From Boudabousia liubingyangii (GTDB taxonomy: Bacteria; Actinomycetota; Actinomycetes; Actinomycetales; Actinomycetaceae), in assembly GCF_001907245.1 (NCBI RefSeq), contig NZ_MQSU01000001.1, positions 84,224 through 148,223 of the forward strand: a stretch of DNA of 64,000 bases, given 5' to 3'. This document shows positions 16,878-26,562 of the stretch, piece by piece. Positions within the stretch are counted from its first letter, which is position 1. Every line of letters starts with the position of its first letter. The notes under the pieces are model-generated. The model worked only from the letters and a program-made list of their open reading frames with translations, did no database searches and had not been told where the DNA came from. The position numbers and the translations under genes were made by a program.

Positions 16878-17399
16878 TCATTCAGCTTCGGTTGCTTCGG
16901 CTTCGGGAGCTTCCTTTTCGGCTTCCTTAGCTTCGACCTTTTCTTCCTTGGCGGGCTTTTCAGCAGCCTTGGCAGCGGTCTTTTCAGCAGACTTTACAGC
17001 AGCCTTCTTTTCAACCTTTTCCATGACTAGGGATAGCTGAGCCATCGGAGCCTGGTCGCCCTTACGAGCGGGTAGCTTGATGATTCGGGTGTAGCCACCT
17101 TCGCGAGCATCGTCCATAGCGGGAACGATGACGTCGAAGAGTTCATGGGTGTAGTCGAAACGGCCAGCGCGCTTAGAGGTGTTGGTGCCTAGGACCTTGA
17201 TGACCTGGCGACGTGCGTGCTGGTCTCCACGCTTGGCCTTGGTGATCAGACGCTCTAGTAGCGGCTGAACGCGCTTGGCGCGGGTGAAGGTGGTGACGAT
17301 CTGACGGTGTTCGATTACGTTGCGGCAGAGGTTAGCCAGGATTAGGCGTTCGTGCGCAGCGCTGCCCCCCAGGCGGGGACCCTTTGCGGGCTTCGGCAT
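16878..17399 (-). CDS. rplQ: 50S ribosomal protein L17
   Basis: A 173-residue L17. The core is in the first 118 residues (MPKPAKGPRLGG, ITTAKRG-like ITKAKRGDQHARR, GGYTRIIKL). After it comes an alanine/glutamate/lysine-rich tail of about 50 residues, common in actinobacterial L17. AAGGAG precedes ATG 17399. Last gene of the infA-to-rplQ unit. Confidence 0.97.
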   Translation of the reverse strand: MPKPAKGPRLGGSAAHERLILANLCRNVIEHRQIVTTFTRAKRVQPLLERLITKAKRGDQHARRQVIKVLGTNTSKRAGRFDYTHELFDVIVPAMDDAREGGYTRIIKLPARKGDQAPMAQLSLVMEKVEKKAAVKSAEKTAAKAAEKPAKEEKVEAKEAEKEAPEAEATEAE

Positions 17400-17429
17400 A
17401 GTAGTTTCTCCTTAAAGATTTAAGTATGG

Positions 17430-18431
17430 TCAGCCGATGTTGTCATCGGAGAACTGAATGGAAGAGGGGGTTTCGCCTTCTCCGAGCGTGGGCATCTGAG
17501 AATCCTTTAGAGCCATCCCGAAGGCGGCCAGTTTCTCTTTGATTTCCTCGATCGACTTGGCACCGAAGTTACGGATGTCAAGTAGATCTGCTTCTGAACG
17601 CGCGACTAGTTCGCCGATGGTGTTGATTTCATCGCGGTGTAGGGCGTTCATGGAGCGCGGCTGTAGACCCAGTTCCTTAATCGGTCGGGCTAGATCCGCG
17701 GCTAGGGCGTTATCGGTCTGGGATTCACCCAGGTCGATACCTTCGGATTCCACGTTCAGTTCCTTGCAGAGACCGAAGAGTCCCACGAGGGTGGTGCCAG
17801 CAGAAGCTAGGGCATCACGGGGGCTGATAGCGGGCTTGGTTTCCACATCAACGATTAGACGATCAAAGTCGGTACGCTGGCCCACACGGGTGGCTTCCAC
17901 CTTATAGGTGACCTTTAGTACCGGAGAGTAGATCGAATCGATCGGAATGCGGGAGATTTCGGCATCGTCGCGCTTGTTCTGCGCGGCGGAGACGTAGCTG
18001 CGTCCACGTTCCACGGTTAGTTCAATCTCTAGACGACCCTGTTCGTTTAGGGTGGCTAGGACTAGTTCCGGGTTGTGGATTTCCACACCGGCGGGCGGAG
18101 TGATGTCACCAGCGGTAACAACACCTTCACCAGTCTGACGCAGGTACATTACTACCGGCTCATCATTGTCAGAGGACAGCACGATCTGCTTAATGTTAAG
18201 GATGATCTGTGCGACGTCTTCCTTCACGCCTTCAATGGTAGAGAACTCGTGCTGCACGCCATCGATACGGATGGAGGTAACCGCAGCACCCGGGATGGAT
18301 GACAGCAGGGTACGACGCAGGGAGTTACCTAGGGTGTAGCCGAAACCGGGCTCAAGCGGCTCGAGAACGAAGCGGGAGCGCCGTTCGTTCACAACTTCTT
18401 CAGTCAAAGTGGGTCGCTGTGCAATTAGCAC
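17430..18431 (-). CDS. rpoA: DNA-directed RNA polymerase subunit alpha
   Basis: A 333-residue alpha subunit. The N-terminal dimerisation domain contains [29 protein letters not shown]; the C-terminal domain (about residues 250-320) has the [25 protein letters not shown] and [19 protein letters not shown] helices that contact UP elements and activators. Start is GTG 18431 with AAGGAAAT upstream. It follows rpsK directly: rpsD, which usually lies between them, is absent. Confidence 0.97.
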   Translation of the reverse strand: MLIAQRPTLTEEVVNERRSRFVLEPLEPGFGYTLGNSLRRTLLSSIPGAAVTSIRIDGVQHEFSTIEGVKEDVAQIILNIKQIVLSSDNDEPVVMYLRQTGEGVVTAGDITPPAGVEIHNPELVLATLNEQGRLEIELTVERGRSYVSAAQNKRDDAEISRIPIDSIYSPVLKVTYKVEATRVGQRTDFDRLIVDVETKPAISPRDALASAGTTLVGLFGLCKELNVESEGIDLGESQTDNALAADLARPIKELGLQPRSMNALHRDEINTIGELVARSEADLLDIRNFGAKSIEEIKEKLAAFGMALKDSQMPTLGEGETPSSIQFSDDNIG

Positions 18432-18485
18432 GTCGATTTCCTTTCCTCACCCGATGCCCGCCATATGACATCGAGATATTGAACT

Positions 18486-18550
18486 GTGGACCGTTGGTCC
18501 ACGGAGGATTTTTTCAAGGTTGCTTCGGAAATATGGCGAATCCCCGAAGC
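18486..18550 (-). promoter_or_regulatory. two stem-loops between rpsK and rpoA
   Basis: In the 150-base gap where rpsD would normally sit there is a perfect 7-bp hairpin with a 3-base loop (18486-18502, GTGGACC arms) and a 7-bp stem with a longer loop (18522-18550, GCTTCGG/CCGAAGC). Neither is followed by a T-run on the minus strand, so they are more likely processing or translational elements than terminators. Confidence 0.35.
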
Positions 18551-18581
18551 GGACGTAGGAACCTGTGAGTTCCCCAGCGAA

Positions 18582-18986
18582 TCAGACGCGACGACGCTTG
18601 GGCGGACGGCAGCCGTTGTGTGCCTGGGGGGTGACATCCTGAATGGTGCCAACCTCTAGACCGGCAGCGCCGAGGGAGCGGATCGCGGTTTCGCGACCGG
18701 AACCCGGGCCCTTAACGAATACGTCGACCTTCTTCATGCCGTGTTCCTGAGCGCGCTTTGCAGCAGCTTCAGCAGCTAGCTGGGCAGCGAAGGGGGTGGA
18801 CTTACGTGAGCCCTTGAAGCCAACCTGGCCTGAAGAGCAAGTAGCGATTACTGCACCGGTGGGGTCAGTGATCGAGACGATGGTGTTGTTGAAGGTGGAC
18901 TTAATGTGAGCCTGACCTACAGCAATATTTTTGCGTTCCTTACGGCGGCCTTTACGAGCTGCCGCGGCGCGAGTCTTGGGGGGCAT
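18582..18986 (-). CDS. rpsK: 30S ribosomal protein S11
   Basis: A 134-residue S11 with the family core [38 protein letters not shown] and the C-terminal [23 protein letters not shown] precedes ATG 18986. It follows rpsM by 50 bases. Confidence 0.97.
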   Translation of the reverse strand: MPPKTRAAAARKGRRKERKNIAVGQAHIKSTFNNTIVSITDPTGAVIATCSSGQVGFKGSRKSTPFAAQLAAEAAAKRAQEHGMKKVDVFVKGPGSGRETAIRSLGAAGLEVGTIQDVTPQAHNGCRPPKRRRV

Positions 18987-19036
18987 ATCTTCTCCTAAAA
19001 GATCATCGAACTGGCGTTAATACGCTCAGCCGCCTA

Positions 19037-19405
19037 CTACTTCTTCTTACCTGCGACAGTGCGCTTCGGGCCCTTGCGGGTACGAGCGTTGGTCTTAGTG
19101 CGCTGCCCACGAACGGGTAGGCCACGACGGTGACGCAGACCCTGGTAGGAAGCGATTTCAATCTTACGGCGAATGTCAGCCTGTACCTCACGGCGCAGGT
19201 CACCTTCGACCTTGTAGTTGGACTCGATGTAGTCGCGGAGCTTAACCAAGTCTTCTTCGGTTAGGTCCTTAACGCGAACATCGGGGGAAACCCCAGTAGC
19301 GTCCAGAGTTTCTTTTGCGCGGGTACGCCCTACGCCGTAAACATAAGTGAGGGCAATCTCCAAGCGCTTTTCGCGCGGGAGGTCCACACCGGCAATACGT
19401 GCCAT
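19037..19405 (-). CDS. rpsM: 30S ribosomal protein S13
   Basis: A 122-residue S13 starting [19 protein letters not shown] and ending in a basic tail ([19 protein letters not shown]) that reaches the intersubunit tRNA sites. An upstream in-frame start at 19492 is rejected because AGGAG lies 6 bases before ATG 19405 and the family begins there. Confidence 0.97.
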   Translation of the reverse strand: MARIAGVDLPREKRLEIALTYVYGVGRTRAKETLDATGVSPDVRVKDLTEEDLVKLRDYIESNYKVEGDLRREVQADIRRKIEIASYQGLRHRRGLPVRGQRTKTNARTRKGPKRTVAGKKK

Positions 19406-19555
19406 TTTTTCTCCTATGTGATCGGAGGTCGTCGCCTCACCTTCCGGACAGTTCTTAAGTCCGGCCTCGGCCTCCGAAACCGAGGGCTGCACCGCTTAGC
19501 GGGTGGCTGGTGAAACGCTATTTCGTTCCCTTTGGGGGAAAGCAGTCAGGGATTT

Positions 19556-19669
19556 TCAGCCCTGGCGCTGCTTGTGCCTGGGGTTGTCACAAATAACCAT
19601 GACGTTGCCGTGGCGACGAATCACCTTGCACTTGTCACAGATCTTCTTGACACTCGGCTTGACCTTCAT
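19556..19669 (-). CDS. rpmJ: 50S ribosomal protein L36
   Basis: A 37-codon gene encoding [19 protein letters not shown] and onward, with the zinc ligands C-x2-C-x12-C-x4-H (CDKC, CDNPRH), i.e. the zinc-binding C+ form. GGAGG sits 6 bases before the ATG. Located between infA and rpsM, the standard order. Confidence 0.95.
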   Translation of the reverse strand: MKVKPSVKKICDKCKVIRRHGNVMVICDNPRHKQRQG

Positions 19670-19715
19670 GTTGTACCTCCGCCGCCGCTATTGTGGCGGC
19701 GCCTGTGTCTAGTTC

Positions 19716-19937
19716 TTACTTGTATCGGTAGACGATACGACCTCGGGTGAGATCGTAAGGGCTGAGCTCCACCACTACTCGATCCTCAGGGAGGATTCGA
19801 ATGTAGTGCTGACGCATCTTTCCTGAGATGTGCGCTAGCACGATGTGTTCGTTCTGTAGTTCCACGCGGAACATCGCGTTGGGAAGAGCTTCAACAACTG
19901 TTCCCTCGACTTCGATTACACCGTCTTTTTTAGCCAT
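19716..19937 (-). CDS. infA: translation initiation factor IF-1
   Basis: A 73-residue OB-fold protein that occupies the ribosomal A site during initiation: [40 protein letters not shown] and GDRV-like [25 protein letters not shown] precedes ATG 19937. First gene of the infA-rpmJ-rpsM-rpsK-rpoA-rplQ unit. Confidence 0.97.
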   Translation of the reverse strand: MAKKDGVIEVEGTVVEALPNAMFRVELQNEHIVLAHISGKMRQHYIRILPEDRVVVELSPYDLTRGRIVYRYK

Positions 19938-19971
19938 ATACTCCGACTACTCTCAATTTCTTGGGTACCTC

Positions 19972-19986
19972 CAACGCTTTTCGTTG
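19972..19986 (-). promoter_or_regulatory. hairpin in the infA leader
   Basis: CAACG/CGTTG arms with a 5-base loop about 35 bases before infA; a perfect palindrome AGAGATCTCT (20004-20013) lies nearer the predicted transcript start. Confidence 0.3.
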
Positions 19987-20039
19987 AAGACGGCTCCTTA
20001 GACAGAGATCTCTCCCGGAATAGGAACACCCAACGAACA

Positions 20040-20068
20040 AGGTTATTAGTTTTCTGCCCAATAAGCAA
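20040..20068 (-). promoter_or_regulatory. infA operon promoter
   Basis: On the minus strand TTGCTT (20063-20068), a 17-base spacer and TAACCT (20040-20045), in the gap between map and infA, giving a leader of about 95 bases. This would separate the alpha-operon genes from secY-adk-map. Confidence 0.5.
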
Positions 20069-20081
20069 CCGGCTAGGCTGT

Positions 20082-20957
20082 CTAATCAGTCACCACGCCG
20101 GGCAAAGTAACCGGTTTTAGTCCAGCAGGAGCTAAAATCTCCGCTCCCCCGTCCAGGGCCGTGAGCACCCACACTCCCCCGGGCATGATAGCAACGGTGT
20201 GCTCCCACTGACAGGCTAGAGAGCCATCTTTGGTTCGCACGGTCCAGCCGTCATCGTCGGTGGAGTTGTCCGGGTCTCCGGCGGTCAGCATGGGTTCGAT
20301 CGCGAATACCTGTCCCGGGCGGAGCTTCATTAGCTTGCCGCGCACGGAATAGTTGTAAACATCGGGGGCTTCATGCATGGCATTGCCAATACCGTGCCCT
20401 ACGTATTCTTCTACGATGCCCGCTTCCCAGCCGTAGTCGATGGCGCGTTCGGCGACGACCATTTCGACGGTATCCCCTACTGCGTTTAGGGTTTGGGCGC
20501 CCTTCGCTAGTTCGCGGATTACTTCGTAGAGCGCGGTCTGGGTTACTTCGTTTAGTTCGCGAGCGGTTTGGCTGCCTGCTTCTTCCCCGCCAATGATCAT
20601 GGAGAAGGCCGCGTCACCGTGCCACTGCTTATTTTCCCGGTTTACGTACGCACCGCAGTCAAATTTGACGAGGTCGCCCGCTTCCAGTTTTCGACTACCG
20701 GGGATTCCGTGGACGATTTCGTCGTTTACGGAGATGCAGACGGTGGCCGGAAAACCGTGATAGTTGAGGAAGTTGGATTTTGCTCCCTCAGCTTTAATAA
20801 CGTCGCGGCAGACTTGGTCTAGTTCGCCGGTGGCCATTCCAGGTTTGGCGGCTTCGCGTAGCGCCTGGTGAATTTTGGCGACCACTAGGCCGGCTTCGCG
20901 CATGAACCCGATTTCTTTGGGCATCTTCGGGTTGACTTTGTCTCTGAAGCGAACCAT
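20082..20957 (-). CDS. map: type I methionine aminopeptidase
   Basis: Removes the initiator methionine from nascent proteins. The five metal ligands are visible in order: D in FDCGAY, D in HGDAAFS, H in YVGHGIG, E in FAIEPML and E in WEHTVAIM. The protein has 291 residues. Start is ATG 20957 with GAGGGG upstream. Third gene of secY-adk-map. Confidence 0.95.
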   Translation of the reverse strand: MVRFRDKVNPKMPKEIGFMREAGLVVAKIHQALREAAKPGMATGELDQVCRDVIKAEGAKSNFLNYHGFPATVCISVNDEIVHGIPGSRKLEAGDLVKFDCGAYVNRENKQWHGDAAFSMIIGGEEAGSQTARELNEVTQTALYEVIRELAKGAQTLNAVGDTVEMVVAERAIDYGWEAGIVEEYVGHGIGNAMHEAPDVYNYSVRGKLMKLRPGQVFAIEPMLTAGDPDNSTDDDGWTVRTKDGSLACQWEHTVAIMPGGVWVLTALDGGAEILAPAGLKPVTLPGVVTD

Positions 20958-20979
20958 GTTTCCCCTCTTAGTAGGTAGC

Positions 20980-21014
20980 GTTAAGGGCCGAACCTGATTG
21001 GCCCGGCCCTTAAC
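20980..21014 (-). terminator. stem-loop between adk and map
   Basis: A perfect 11-bp stem (arms 20980-20990 and 21004-21014, loop of 13) in the adk-map gap, without a T-run on the minus strand. It may reduce read-through into map or protect the upstream mRNA. Confidence 0.5.
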
Positions 21015-21024
21015 CGAAAGTTGT

Positions 21025-21594
21025 TTAGAGCTCGTCTAGGATCTGATCGATACGAGCGGTGACCTCTTCGATGGTCCCATTTCCGTCGACGCGACGCAAT
21101 AGGTCGTGTTCTTCGTAGTAGGTGGCCATGGGTTCGGTCAGTTCGGTGTAAACCTCAAGGCGGTGACGAATAACGTCTTCGGTATCATCCGGACGGTGCT
21201 CGAGTTCGGCACGGTGCAGCATGCGCTTTACGACCTCGTCAAGGTCGGCGTCGATTTCTAGCACTAGGTCTAGTTCGGAGCCCATGGAAGCTAGGGCTTC
21301 GTGTAGGACACGGGCCTGGGCGACGGTACGGGGGTAGCCGTCTAGTAGGAAGCCGTTCTCAGTGTCGGGAGCAGCTAGTCGAGCTTCAACCATCGGGTTG
21401 GTGACTGAGTCGGGTACGTATTCGCCCTTGTCGATGTAGGACTTCGCGCGGACTCCTAGTTCAGTACCCTCGGTAATGTTGCGGCGGAAGATCTCGCCGG
21501 TGGAGATGTGAGGGATGTTTAGGCGTTCGGCAATGTGCTTTGCCTGGGTACCTTTACCGGCACCGGGAGGGCCGATCAAAATCATACGGGTCAT
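21025..21594 (-). CDS. adk: adenylate kinase
   Basis: Catalyses ATP + AMP to 2 ADP. P-loop GPPGAGKGTQ is near residues 8-17; the AMP-binding segments ISTGEIFRRN and GFLLDGYPRTVAQA are present. At 189 residues it is the short form with a reduced LID, usual in actinobacteria. Its ATG overlaps the secY stop (ATGA), so it is translationally coupled. Confidence 0.95.
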   Translation of the reverse strand: MTRMILIGPPGAGKGTQAKHIAERLNIPHISTGEIFRRNITEGTELGVRAKSYIDKGEYVPDSVTNPMVEARLAAPDTENGFLLDGYPRTVAQARVLHEALASMGSELDLVLEIDADLDEVVKRMLHRAELEHRPDDTEDVIRHRLEVYTELTEPMATYYEEHDLLRRVDGNGTIEEVTARIDQILDEL

Positions 21595-22889
21595 CGGAGG
21601 AATCCTTCATAGTGATGTTGACGCAGTTGTGCGTTTACTTCTTTAACCGTCTGGAGGCCAACACCGACGATAATCAGGAGGGTGGTGCCACCGAACGGGA
21701 GCTGTCCTTGGGTGATGCCCATGGGGATTAGTGCCAACACGGGGATCATGGCCACGAGGACTAGGTATAGGGAACCAGCAGTGGTGATGCGGTTGATGAT
21801 GTAGCGCAGTAGGTCGGCGGTGGGTCGACCAGCGCGGACGCCGGGTACGAAGCCGCCGTACTTCTTCATGTTGTCTGCTACCTCGTCGGGATCGAAGGTG
21901 ATCTGGGTGTAGAAGAAGGAGAAGAAGATGATTAGTAGTGCGTCTAGCAGCAGGTACAGCCAGGAGCGCTGCTGGAAGTAGCGCATGATGAACTGTACCC
22001 AGGGCTTGGTCGGGTCACCGAACTGGGCGATCATCATGGGCATGGCCAAGATCGAGGTGGAGAAGATGACGGGGATAACGCCCGACATGTTGATCTTGAT
22101 CGGGATGTAGGTGGCGGAACCACCGTACATGCGCGAGCCGACCATACGCTTGGCGTACTGTACGGGGATGCGACGCATAGCTTGTTCAACGAAGACAATG
22201 GCTAGGGTGATCGCCATGATTAGGGCGATGATACCTAGGACCTTGATGACGCCGTTTTCTGCGGTGGCGCCAATGTTGAAGAGCTGGGAGGGCAGGCGGG
22301 CGATGATCGAGGTGAAGATCAGTAGGGACATGCCGTTACCGATGCCTTTATCGGTAATGACTTCGCCTAGCCACATGATGCAGGAGGAGCCTGCAGTCAT
22401 GACGATGATCATGACGATGAAGACCCATACGGATTCGTTCGGGATGATCTTTTCCTGGCAGCCGGGGAACATTCGACCTGAGCGGGCCAGGGAAATGAAG
22501 CCGGTAGCCTGCATAACCGATAGGAAGATGGTTAGGTAACGCGTGTACTGCGTTAGCTTGGCCTGTCCGGCCTGTCCTTCCTTGTGGAGGTCGTCAAAGC
22601 GCGGAACCACGACGCGGAGCAGCTGGATGATAATCGACGCCGTAATGTAAGGCATGATGCCCAGGGCGAAGATTGATAGCTGCATTAGTGCGCCACCGGA
22701 GAATAGGTTCACGAGGTCAAGTAGACCGGCACCCTCAGACTGGGCCATACACTGGTTAATGTTGTGCACGGAAACACCGGGTGTGGGGATGAAGGTACCT
22801 GCCCGGAATAGTGCCATGATGAACAGCGTAAATAGTAATTTACGCCGTAGGTCCGGCGTCCGGAAGGCTTGTGCGAATGCGCTAAGCAC
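21591..22889 (-). CDS. secY: protein translocase subunit SecY
   Basis: The pore subunit of the Sec translocon, a ten-helix membrane protein of 432 residues. It begins MLSAFAQAFRTPDLRRKLLFTL, the usual actinobacterial N terminus, from GTG 22889 with AGGAGG 4 bases upstream; an upstream ATG at 22934 would add 15 residues and lacks such a site. The plug region (SGGALMQLSIFALGIMPYI) and cytoplasmic loop YGGFVPGVRAGRPT are recognisable. Its partner secE is not in this window. Confidence 0.96.
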   Translation of the reverse strand: MLSAFAQAFRTPDLRRKLLFTLFIMALFRAGTFIPTPGVSVHNINQCMAQSEGAGLLDLVNLFSGGALMQLSIFALGIMPYITASIIIQLLRVVVPRFDDLHKEGQAGQAKLTQYTRYLTIFLSVMQATGFISLARSGRMFPGCQEKIIPNESVWVFIVMIIVMTAGSSCIMWLGEVITDKGIGNGMSLLIFTSIIARLPSQLFNIGATAENGVIKVLGIIALIMAITLAIVFVEQAMRRIPVQYAKRMVGSRMYGGSATYIPIKINMSGVIPVIFSTSILAMPMMIAQFGDPTKPWVQFIMRYFQQRSWLYLLLDALLIIFFSFFYTQITFDPDEVADNMKKYGGFVPGVRAGRPTADLLRYIINRITTAGSLYLVLVAMIPVLALIPMGITQGQLPFGGTTLLIIVGVGLQTVKEVNAQLRQHHYEGFLR

Positions 22890-22948
22890 GCTACCTCCTA
22901 AATAGGATTTCTGGGTTTGCCCGAGGTTGGGCATGGGTCGATGAGGAT

Positions 22949-22954
22949 ATTCTA
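22949..22954 (-). promoter_or_regulatory. -10 element of secY-adk-map
   Basis: TAGAAT on the minus strand between the rplO terminator and secY; TTAGGG at an 18-base spacing is a poor -35. Confidence 0.4.
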
Positions 22955-22980
22955 ACCAGCTATCTGGGATATCCCTAATT

Positions 22981-23021
22981 TAAGACAAAAGGAAGGGCGG
23001 TCCGCATTTGCGAACCGCCCT
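22981..23021 (-). terminator. terminator of the spc operon after rplO
   Basis: An 8-bp stem (arms 22994-23001 and 23014-23021) continued by an inner CGCA/TGCG stem, followed on the minus strand by TTTTGTCTT, just after the rplO stop. Confidence 0.8.
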
Positions 23022-23031
23022 ACCGGGACGA

Positions 23032-23520
23032 TCAGCGGAGGGTTAGAGACCCGCCGGCCTTTTCGACCTTGTCTTTTGCGGAGGCCGACCAGGCGTCGAC
23101 CTCTAGTTCAAAGGCTGCCTTGGCTTCGCCGGTGCCTAGAACCTTAACTAGCTGGCCCTTGCGGACGGCGCCCGCTGCCACTAGTTCTTCAACACCAATC
23201 TTGCCGCCCTCGGGGAAGAGAGCAGAAAGCTTGTCCAAGTTCACAACCTGGTATTCGGTGCGGAAGGGGTTCTTGAAACCACGGAGCTTAGGTAGGCGCA
23301 TGTGCATAGGCATCTGGCCACCTTCGAAGCCCTGGGGGACCTGGTAACGTGCCTTGGTACCCTTGGTACCACGACCCGCGGTCTTACCCTTGGAGCCTTC
23401 ACCACGACCAACGCGGATCTTCTTGCGCTTGGCACCGGGTGCCGGGCGCAGGTGGTGTACGCGTAGGACCTGAACGTTTTCTTCAGTCGTTTCGACTGCT
23501 TCGGTGTTCTTAGCTGCCAT
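23032..23520 (-). CDS. rplO: 50S ribosomal protein L15
   Basis: A 162-residue L15: [36 protein letters not shown]-type glycine-rich N-terminal arm and [21 protein letters not shown] core. It has about 18 extra acidic residues at the N terminus. It lies 2 bases after rpmD and ends the spc operon at a terminator. Confidence 0.97.
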   Translation of the reverse strand: MAAKNTEAVETTEENVQVLRVHHLRPAPGAKRKKIRVGRGEGSKGKTAGRGTKGTKARYQVPQGFEGGQMPMHMRLPKLRGFKNPFRTEYQVVNLDKLSALFPEGGKIGVEELVAAGAVRKGQLVKVLGTGEAKAAFELEVDAWSASAKDKVEKAGGSLTLR

Positions 23521-23522
23521 AA

Positions 23523-23705
23523 TCAGTTGGCCTCCTCTACCTTGACGAGGTGAGCTACAGCGCGTAGGTAACCACGCAGCTGTTCGCTGTCCTCACGAAC
23601 GGTGGACTGACCAATCTTGCGCAGGCCCAGGGTGCGCATGGTAGCGCGCTGGTTCTGCTTGGCACCTACGTCACCACGGACGCGGGTAATCTTCAGGTTC
23701 GTCAT
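23523..23705 (-). CDS. rpmD: 50S ribosomal protein L30
   Basis: A 60-residue L30 with [25 protein letters not shown] and the C-terminal VAHLVKVEE. Its ATG overlaps the rpsE stop by one base (TGATG). Confidence 0.96.
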   Translation of the reverse strand: MTNLKITRVRGDVGAKQNQRATMRTLGLRKIGQSTVREDSEQLRGYLRAVAHLVKVEEAN

Positions 23706-24394
23706 CAGTTACTCACCCCTGCTGCAGCAGCTTCGGCTTCAGCCTTTTCTGCTGCTTCCTTACGTTCCGCTTCGCCTTCGGCGCGGGCCCGCAGCATACC
23801 TGCAGGAGCAACGCGTTCTAGCGGTAGGCCACGGCGAGCTGCCACGCCTTCCGGCTGTTCGAGCTGCTTTAGCGCCTTGACGGTCGCGTGCACGATGTTG
23901 ATTGCGTTGGACGAACCCAGCGACTTGCTGAGGACGTCATGCACACCCGCGCAGTCCAGGACGGCGCGCACCGGGCCACCGGCGATAACGCCGGTACCGG
24001 GAGCGGCAGGACGCAGCAGGACGATACCTGCAGCATCTTCACCCTGGGTGACGTGAGTGATGGTACGGCGAATCATGGGAACGCGGAAGAAATTCTTCTT
24101 TGCTTCCTCAACACCCTTAGCAATAGCTGCGGGTACTTCCTTCGCCTTTCCGTAGCCAACACCGACGGTACCTTCACCATCACCAACGACGACTAGTGCG
24201 GTGAAGCTAAAGCGACGACCACCCTTGACGACCTTGGAGACGCGGTTAATGGTAACGACGCGCTCTACGTACTGGTTCTTTTCTTCGCGGCCCTTGTTGC
24301 CACGACGTTCTTCTCGGCGTCCCCGACGCTCGCGACGCTCTGTGTCGCGATTTTCGGCGGACTGGCCGTTCCTGTCTCGCTGCTGTGCAGCCAT
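23705..24394 (-). CDS. rpsE: 30S ribosomal protein S5
   Basis: A 229-residue S5. The double-stranded RNA-binding fold begins at [23 protein letters not shown]; the [14 protein letters not shown] and [16 protein letters not shown] segments follow. A highly basic N-terminal extension of about 40 residues ([14 protein letters not shown]) and an acidic C-terminal tail are added, both common in actinobacteria. GAGG precedes ATG 24394. Confidence 0.97.
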   Translation of the reverse strand: MAAQQRDRNGQSAENRDTERRERRGRREERRGNKGREEKNQYVERVVTINRVSKVVKGGRRFSFTALVVVGDGEGTVGVGYGKAKEVPAAIAKGVEEAKKNFFRVPMIRRTITHVTQGEDAAGIVLLRPAAPGTGVIAGGPVRAVLDCAGVHDVLSKSLGSSNAINIVHATVKALKQLEQPEGVAARRGLPLERVAPAGMLRARAEGEAERKEAAEKAEAEAAAAGVSN

Positions 24395-24422
24395 CAGTGT
24401 GCCCTCTTCCTTCTCTTCGCGA

Positions 24423-24794
24423 TCACAGGCTCAACCCGCCAGAGCGGGCTCCGTCTGCGACGGCCGCGACGCGGCCATGGTACTTGTTTCCGCCACGGTC
24501 GAATACGACCGCTTCAACACCGGCAGCCTTGGCGCGATCGGCGAGTAGTTCGCCAACCTTGCGTGCGGCATCGGTTTTGTTTAGGTCTGAACCACGTAGG
24601 TCAGCTTCCAGGGTGGAAGCAGCTGCTAGGGTACGACCGACGGTATCGTCGACGATCTGCGCAACCATGTGACGGTTCGAACGACGAACCACCAAACGCG
24701 GGCGTTCGGGGGTACCGAACACGGTCTTGCGGACACGCTGGTGACGACGCTTTAGGGCAACTGCCTTGCCCTTTCCCTTTACGGTGTAAGCCAT
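24423..24794 (-). CDS. rplR: 50S ribosomal protein L18
   Basis: A 123-residue L18, the 5S rRNA-binding protein: [19 protein letters not shown] and [20 protein letters not shown] are diagnostic. A GTG at 24800 two codons upstream overlaps the rplF stop; ATG 24794 gives the usual [11 protein letters not shown] start, but either is possible. Confidence 0.96.
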   Translation of the reverse strand: MAYTVKGKGKAVALKRRHQRVRKTVFGTPERPRLVVRRSNRHMVAQIVDDTVGRTLAAASTLEADLRGSDLNKTDAARKVGELLADRAKAAGVEAVVFDRGGNKYHGRVAAVADGARSGGLSL

Positions 24795-24796
24795 TA

Positions 24797-25333
24797 TCAC
24801 TTACCTGCCTTTCCGACCTTGCGGCGGACCTGTTCGCCTGCGTAGCGGACACCCTTGCCCTTGTAGGGTTCGGGCTTGCGGATCTTACGGATGTTGGCGG
24901 CTACCTCACCGACAAGCTGCTTGTCGATGCCGGCAACGGTCAACTTGGTGGGGCCTTCAACCTTGAATTCGATGCCTTCAGGTGCAGCCACGGGAACCGG
25001 GTGCGAGAAGCCGAGTGCGAATTCAATGTCCTTACCCTTGGCCACAACACGGTAACCGGTACCGACGATTTCGAGCTTCTTTTCGAAGCCCTGGGTAACG
25101 CCGAGGACCATGTTCTGGATTAGGGTACGGGTGAGGCCGTGTAGCGAGCGGGACTTGCGCTCGTCGTTGGGGCGAGAAACGGTCAGTTCGGAGCCGTCAA
25201 TCGCAACCTCAATGGGTTCCGGGATGACGTGCTGTAGCTGACCCTTGGGGCCCTTTACGGTTAGTTCGCGGCCTTCGAGTTTAACCTCGACGCCAGCGGG
25301 TAGTGAGACTGGAAGTCGTCCAATACGAGACAT
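24797..25333 (-). CDS. rplF: 50S ribosomal protein L6
   Basis: A 178-residue L6 with the two-fold repeated domain: [40 protein letters not shown] and the C-terminal [16 protein letters not shown] that contacts the sarcin-ricin loop region. It follows rpsH by 17 bases. Confidence 0.97.
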   Translation of the reverse strand: MSRIGRLPVSLPAGVEVKLEGRELTVKGPKGQLQHVIPEPIEVAIDGSELTVSRPNDERKSRSLHGLTRTLIQNMVLGVTQGFEKKLEIVGTGYRVVAKGKDIEFALGFSHPVPVAAPEGIEFKVEGPTKLTVAGIDKQLVGEVAANIRKIRKPEPYKGKGVRYAGEQVRRKVGKAGK

Positions 25334-25350
25334 ATCTGATTCCTCCTATC

Positions 25351-25749
25351 TCACCAGATGTAGGCGAGGACTTCCCCGCCGACACCCTTGTTAGCTGCTT
25401 CACGGTCAGTGAGTAGGCCGGAAGAGGTGGACAGAATTGCCACACCTAGGCCACCCATAACCTTGGGCAGGTCGGTTGACTTGGCATACTTGCGAAGGCC
25501 GGGCTTGGAAACGCGCTTGACGCCGGAGATGGCGCGTTCGCGGTTCTTGCCGTACTTCAGCTTTAGGGTGAGGGTCTTGCCCACGCGGGCGTCCTCAACC
25601 TCTGAGCCAAGAATGTATCCTTCGGCTTCAAGGATCTGCGCGATGGCAGCCTTCAGCTTCGAGTGCGGCATGGAAACCGACTCGTGCTGCGCCGAGTTAG
25701 CGTTACGCAGACGCGTAAGCATATCTGCGATTGGATCTGTCATAGACAT
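25351..25749 (-). CDS. rpsH: 30S ribosomal protein S8
   Basis: A 132-residue S8: [32 protein letters not shown] and the C-terminal [26 protein letters not shown]. The first ATG (25749) is chosen over a second two codons downstream because the family starts MTMTDPIAD. In E. coli S8 regulates the spc operon; no leader target was recognised here. Confidence 0.97.
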   Translation of the reverse strand: MSMTDPIADMLTRLRNANSAQHESVSMPHSKLKAAIAQILEAEGYILGSEVEDARVGKTLTLKLKYGKNRERAISGVKRVSKPGLRKYAKSTDLPKVMGGLGVAILSTSSGLLTDREAANKGVGGEVLAYIW

Positions 25750-25818
25750 TTGGGCGATGCCCTTCCTCGTCGGGGTTTCCGAACGGCGCTTATCGCCGTT
25801 GGACCTGCGACGTAGTTG

Positions 25819-26004
25819 TTACCAGCTGCTCTTAGTTACGCCAGGGAGTTCGCCGGCTAGGGCTAGCTCACGTAGGCAGATACGGCAAAGGCCGAACTTG
25901 CGGTACACGGAGCGGGGACGACCGCAACGGTTGCACCGGGTGTAGGCACGGACCGCAAACTTGGGCTTGCGGGCGGCCTTGACTTTGAGGGAGGTCTTAG
26001 CCAT
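25819..26004 (-). CDS. rpsN: 30S ribosomal protein S14 type Z (zinc-binding)
   Basis: The short 61-residue S14 with two CxxC pairs (CNRCG and CRICL) that bind zinc. [16 protein letters not shown] start, with GGAG upstream. Being in the spc operon, it is the housekeeping copy; zinc-independent paralogues, if any, would lie elsewhere. Confidence 0.96.
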   Translation of the reverse strand: MAKTSLKVKAARKPKFAVRAYTRCNRCGRPRSVYRKFGLCRICLRELALAGELPGVTKSSW

Positions 26005-26006
26005 TC

Positions 26007-26561
26007 TCAGTTCTCCTTAAACGGGAAGCCGAGGTGACGCAGTAGGGCGCGTCCTTCCTCGTCGGTCTTCGCTGAGGTGACCACGGTGATGTCCATGCCG
26101 CGAACGCGGTCGATGGAATCGGGGTCAATCTCATGGAACATGGACTGTTCGGTTAGACCGAACGTGTAGTTGCCGTTACCGTCGAACTGATTCGGGTTCA
26201 GACCGCGGAAGTCACGGATACGGGGAAGAGCAGTGGACAGCAAACGGTCCAAGAATTCCCACATACGTGCGCCACGTAGAGTGACGTGTGCACCGATCGG
26301 CTGACCTTCGCGCAGCTTGAACTGTGCGATGGACTTACGTGCCTTGGTAACAAGCGGCTTCTGGCCGGTGATGGCGGTTAGGTCGCGGATGGCGCCTTCC
26401 ATGAGCTTGGAGTCGCGTGCTGCTTCTCCGACACCCATGTTGACGACGATCTTGACTAGACCGCCAACTTCCATGGCATTAGCGTGCTTGAATTCGTCAC
26501 GTAGTTTGGCAACGATTTCGTTATCGTACTTGGCCTTTAGGCGAGGAGTTGCTTCAGTCAT
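26007..26561 (-). CDS. rplE: 50S ribosomal protein L5
   Basis: A 184-residue L5, a 5S rRNA-binding protein: [46 protein letters not shown] and [21 protein letters not shown] 26561 with AAGGAG 8 bases upstream is chosen; an upstream in-frame start at 26579 lies inside rplX. One base separates it from the rplX stop. Confidence 0.97.
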   Translation of the reverse strand: MTEATPRLKAKYDNEIVAKLRDEFKHANAMEVGGLVKIVVNMGVGEAARDSKLMEGAIRDLTAITGQKPLVTKARKSIAQFKLREGQPIGAHVTLRGARMWEFLDRLLSTALPRIRDFRGLNPNQFDGNGNYTFGLTEQSMFHEIDPDSIDRVRGMDITVVTSAKTDEEGRALLRHLGFPFKEN

Positions 26562-26562
26562 A

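Noticed and set aside
18486-18502. Hairpin upstream of rpoA considered as a terminator
   Set aside because: The T-run lies on the plus-strand side only, whereas the genes are transcribed from the minus strand.
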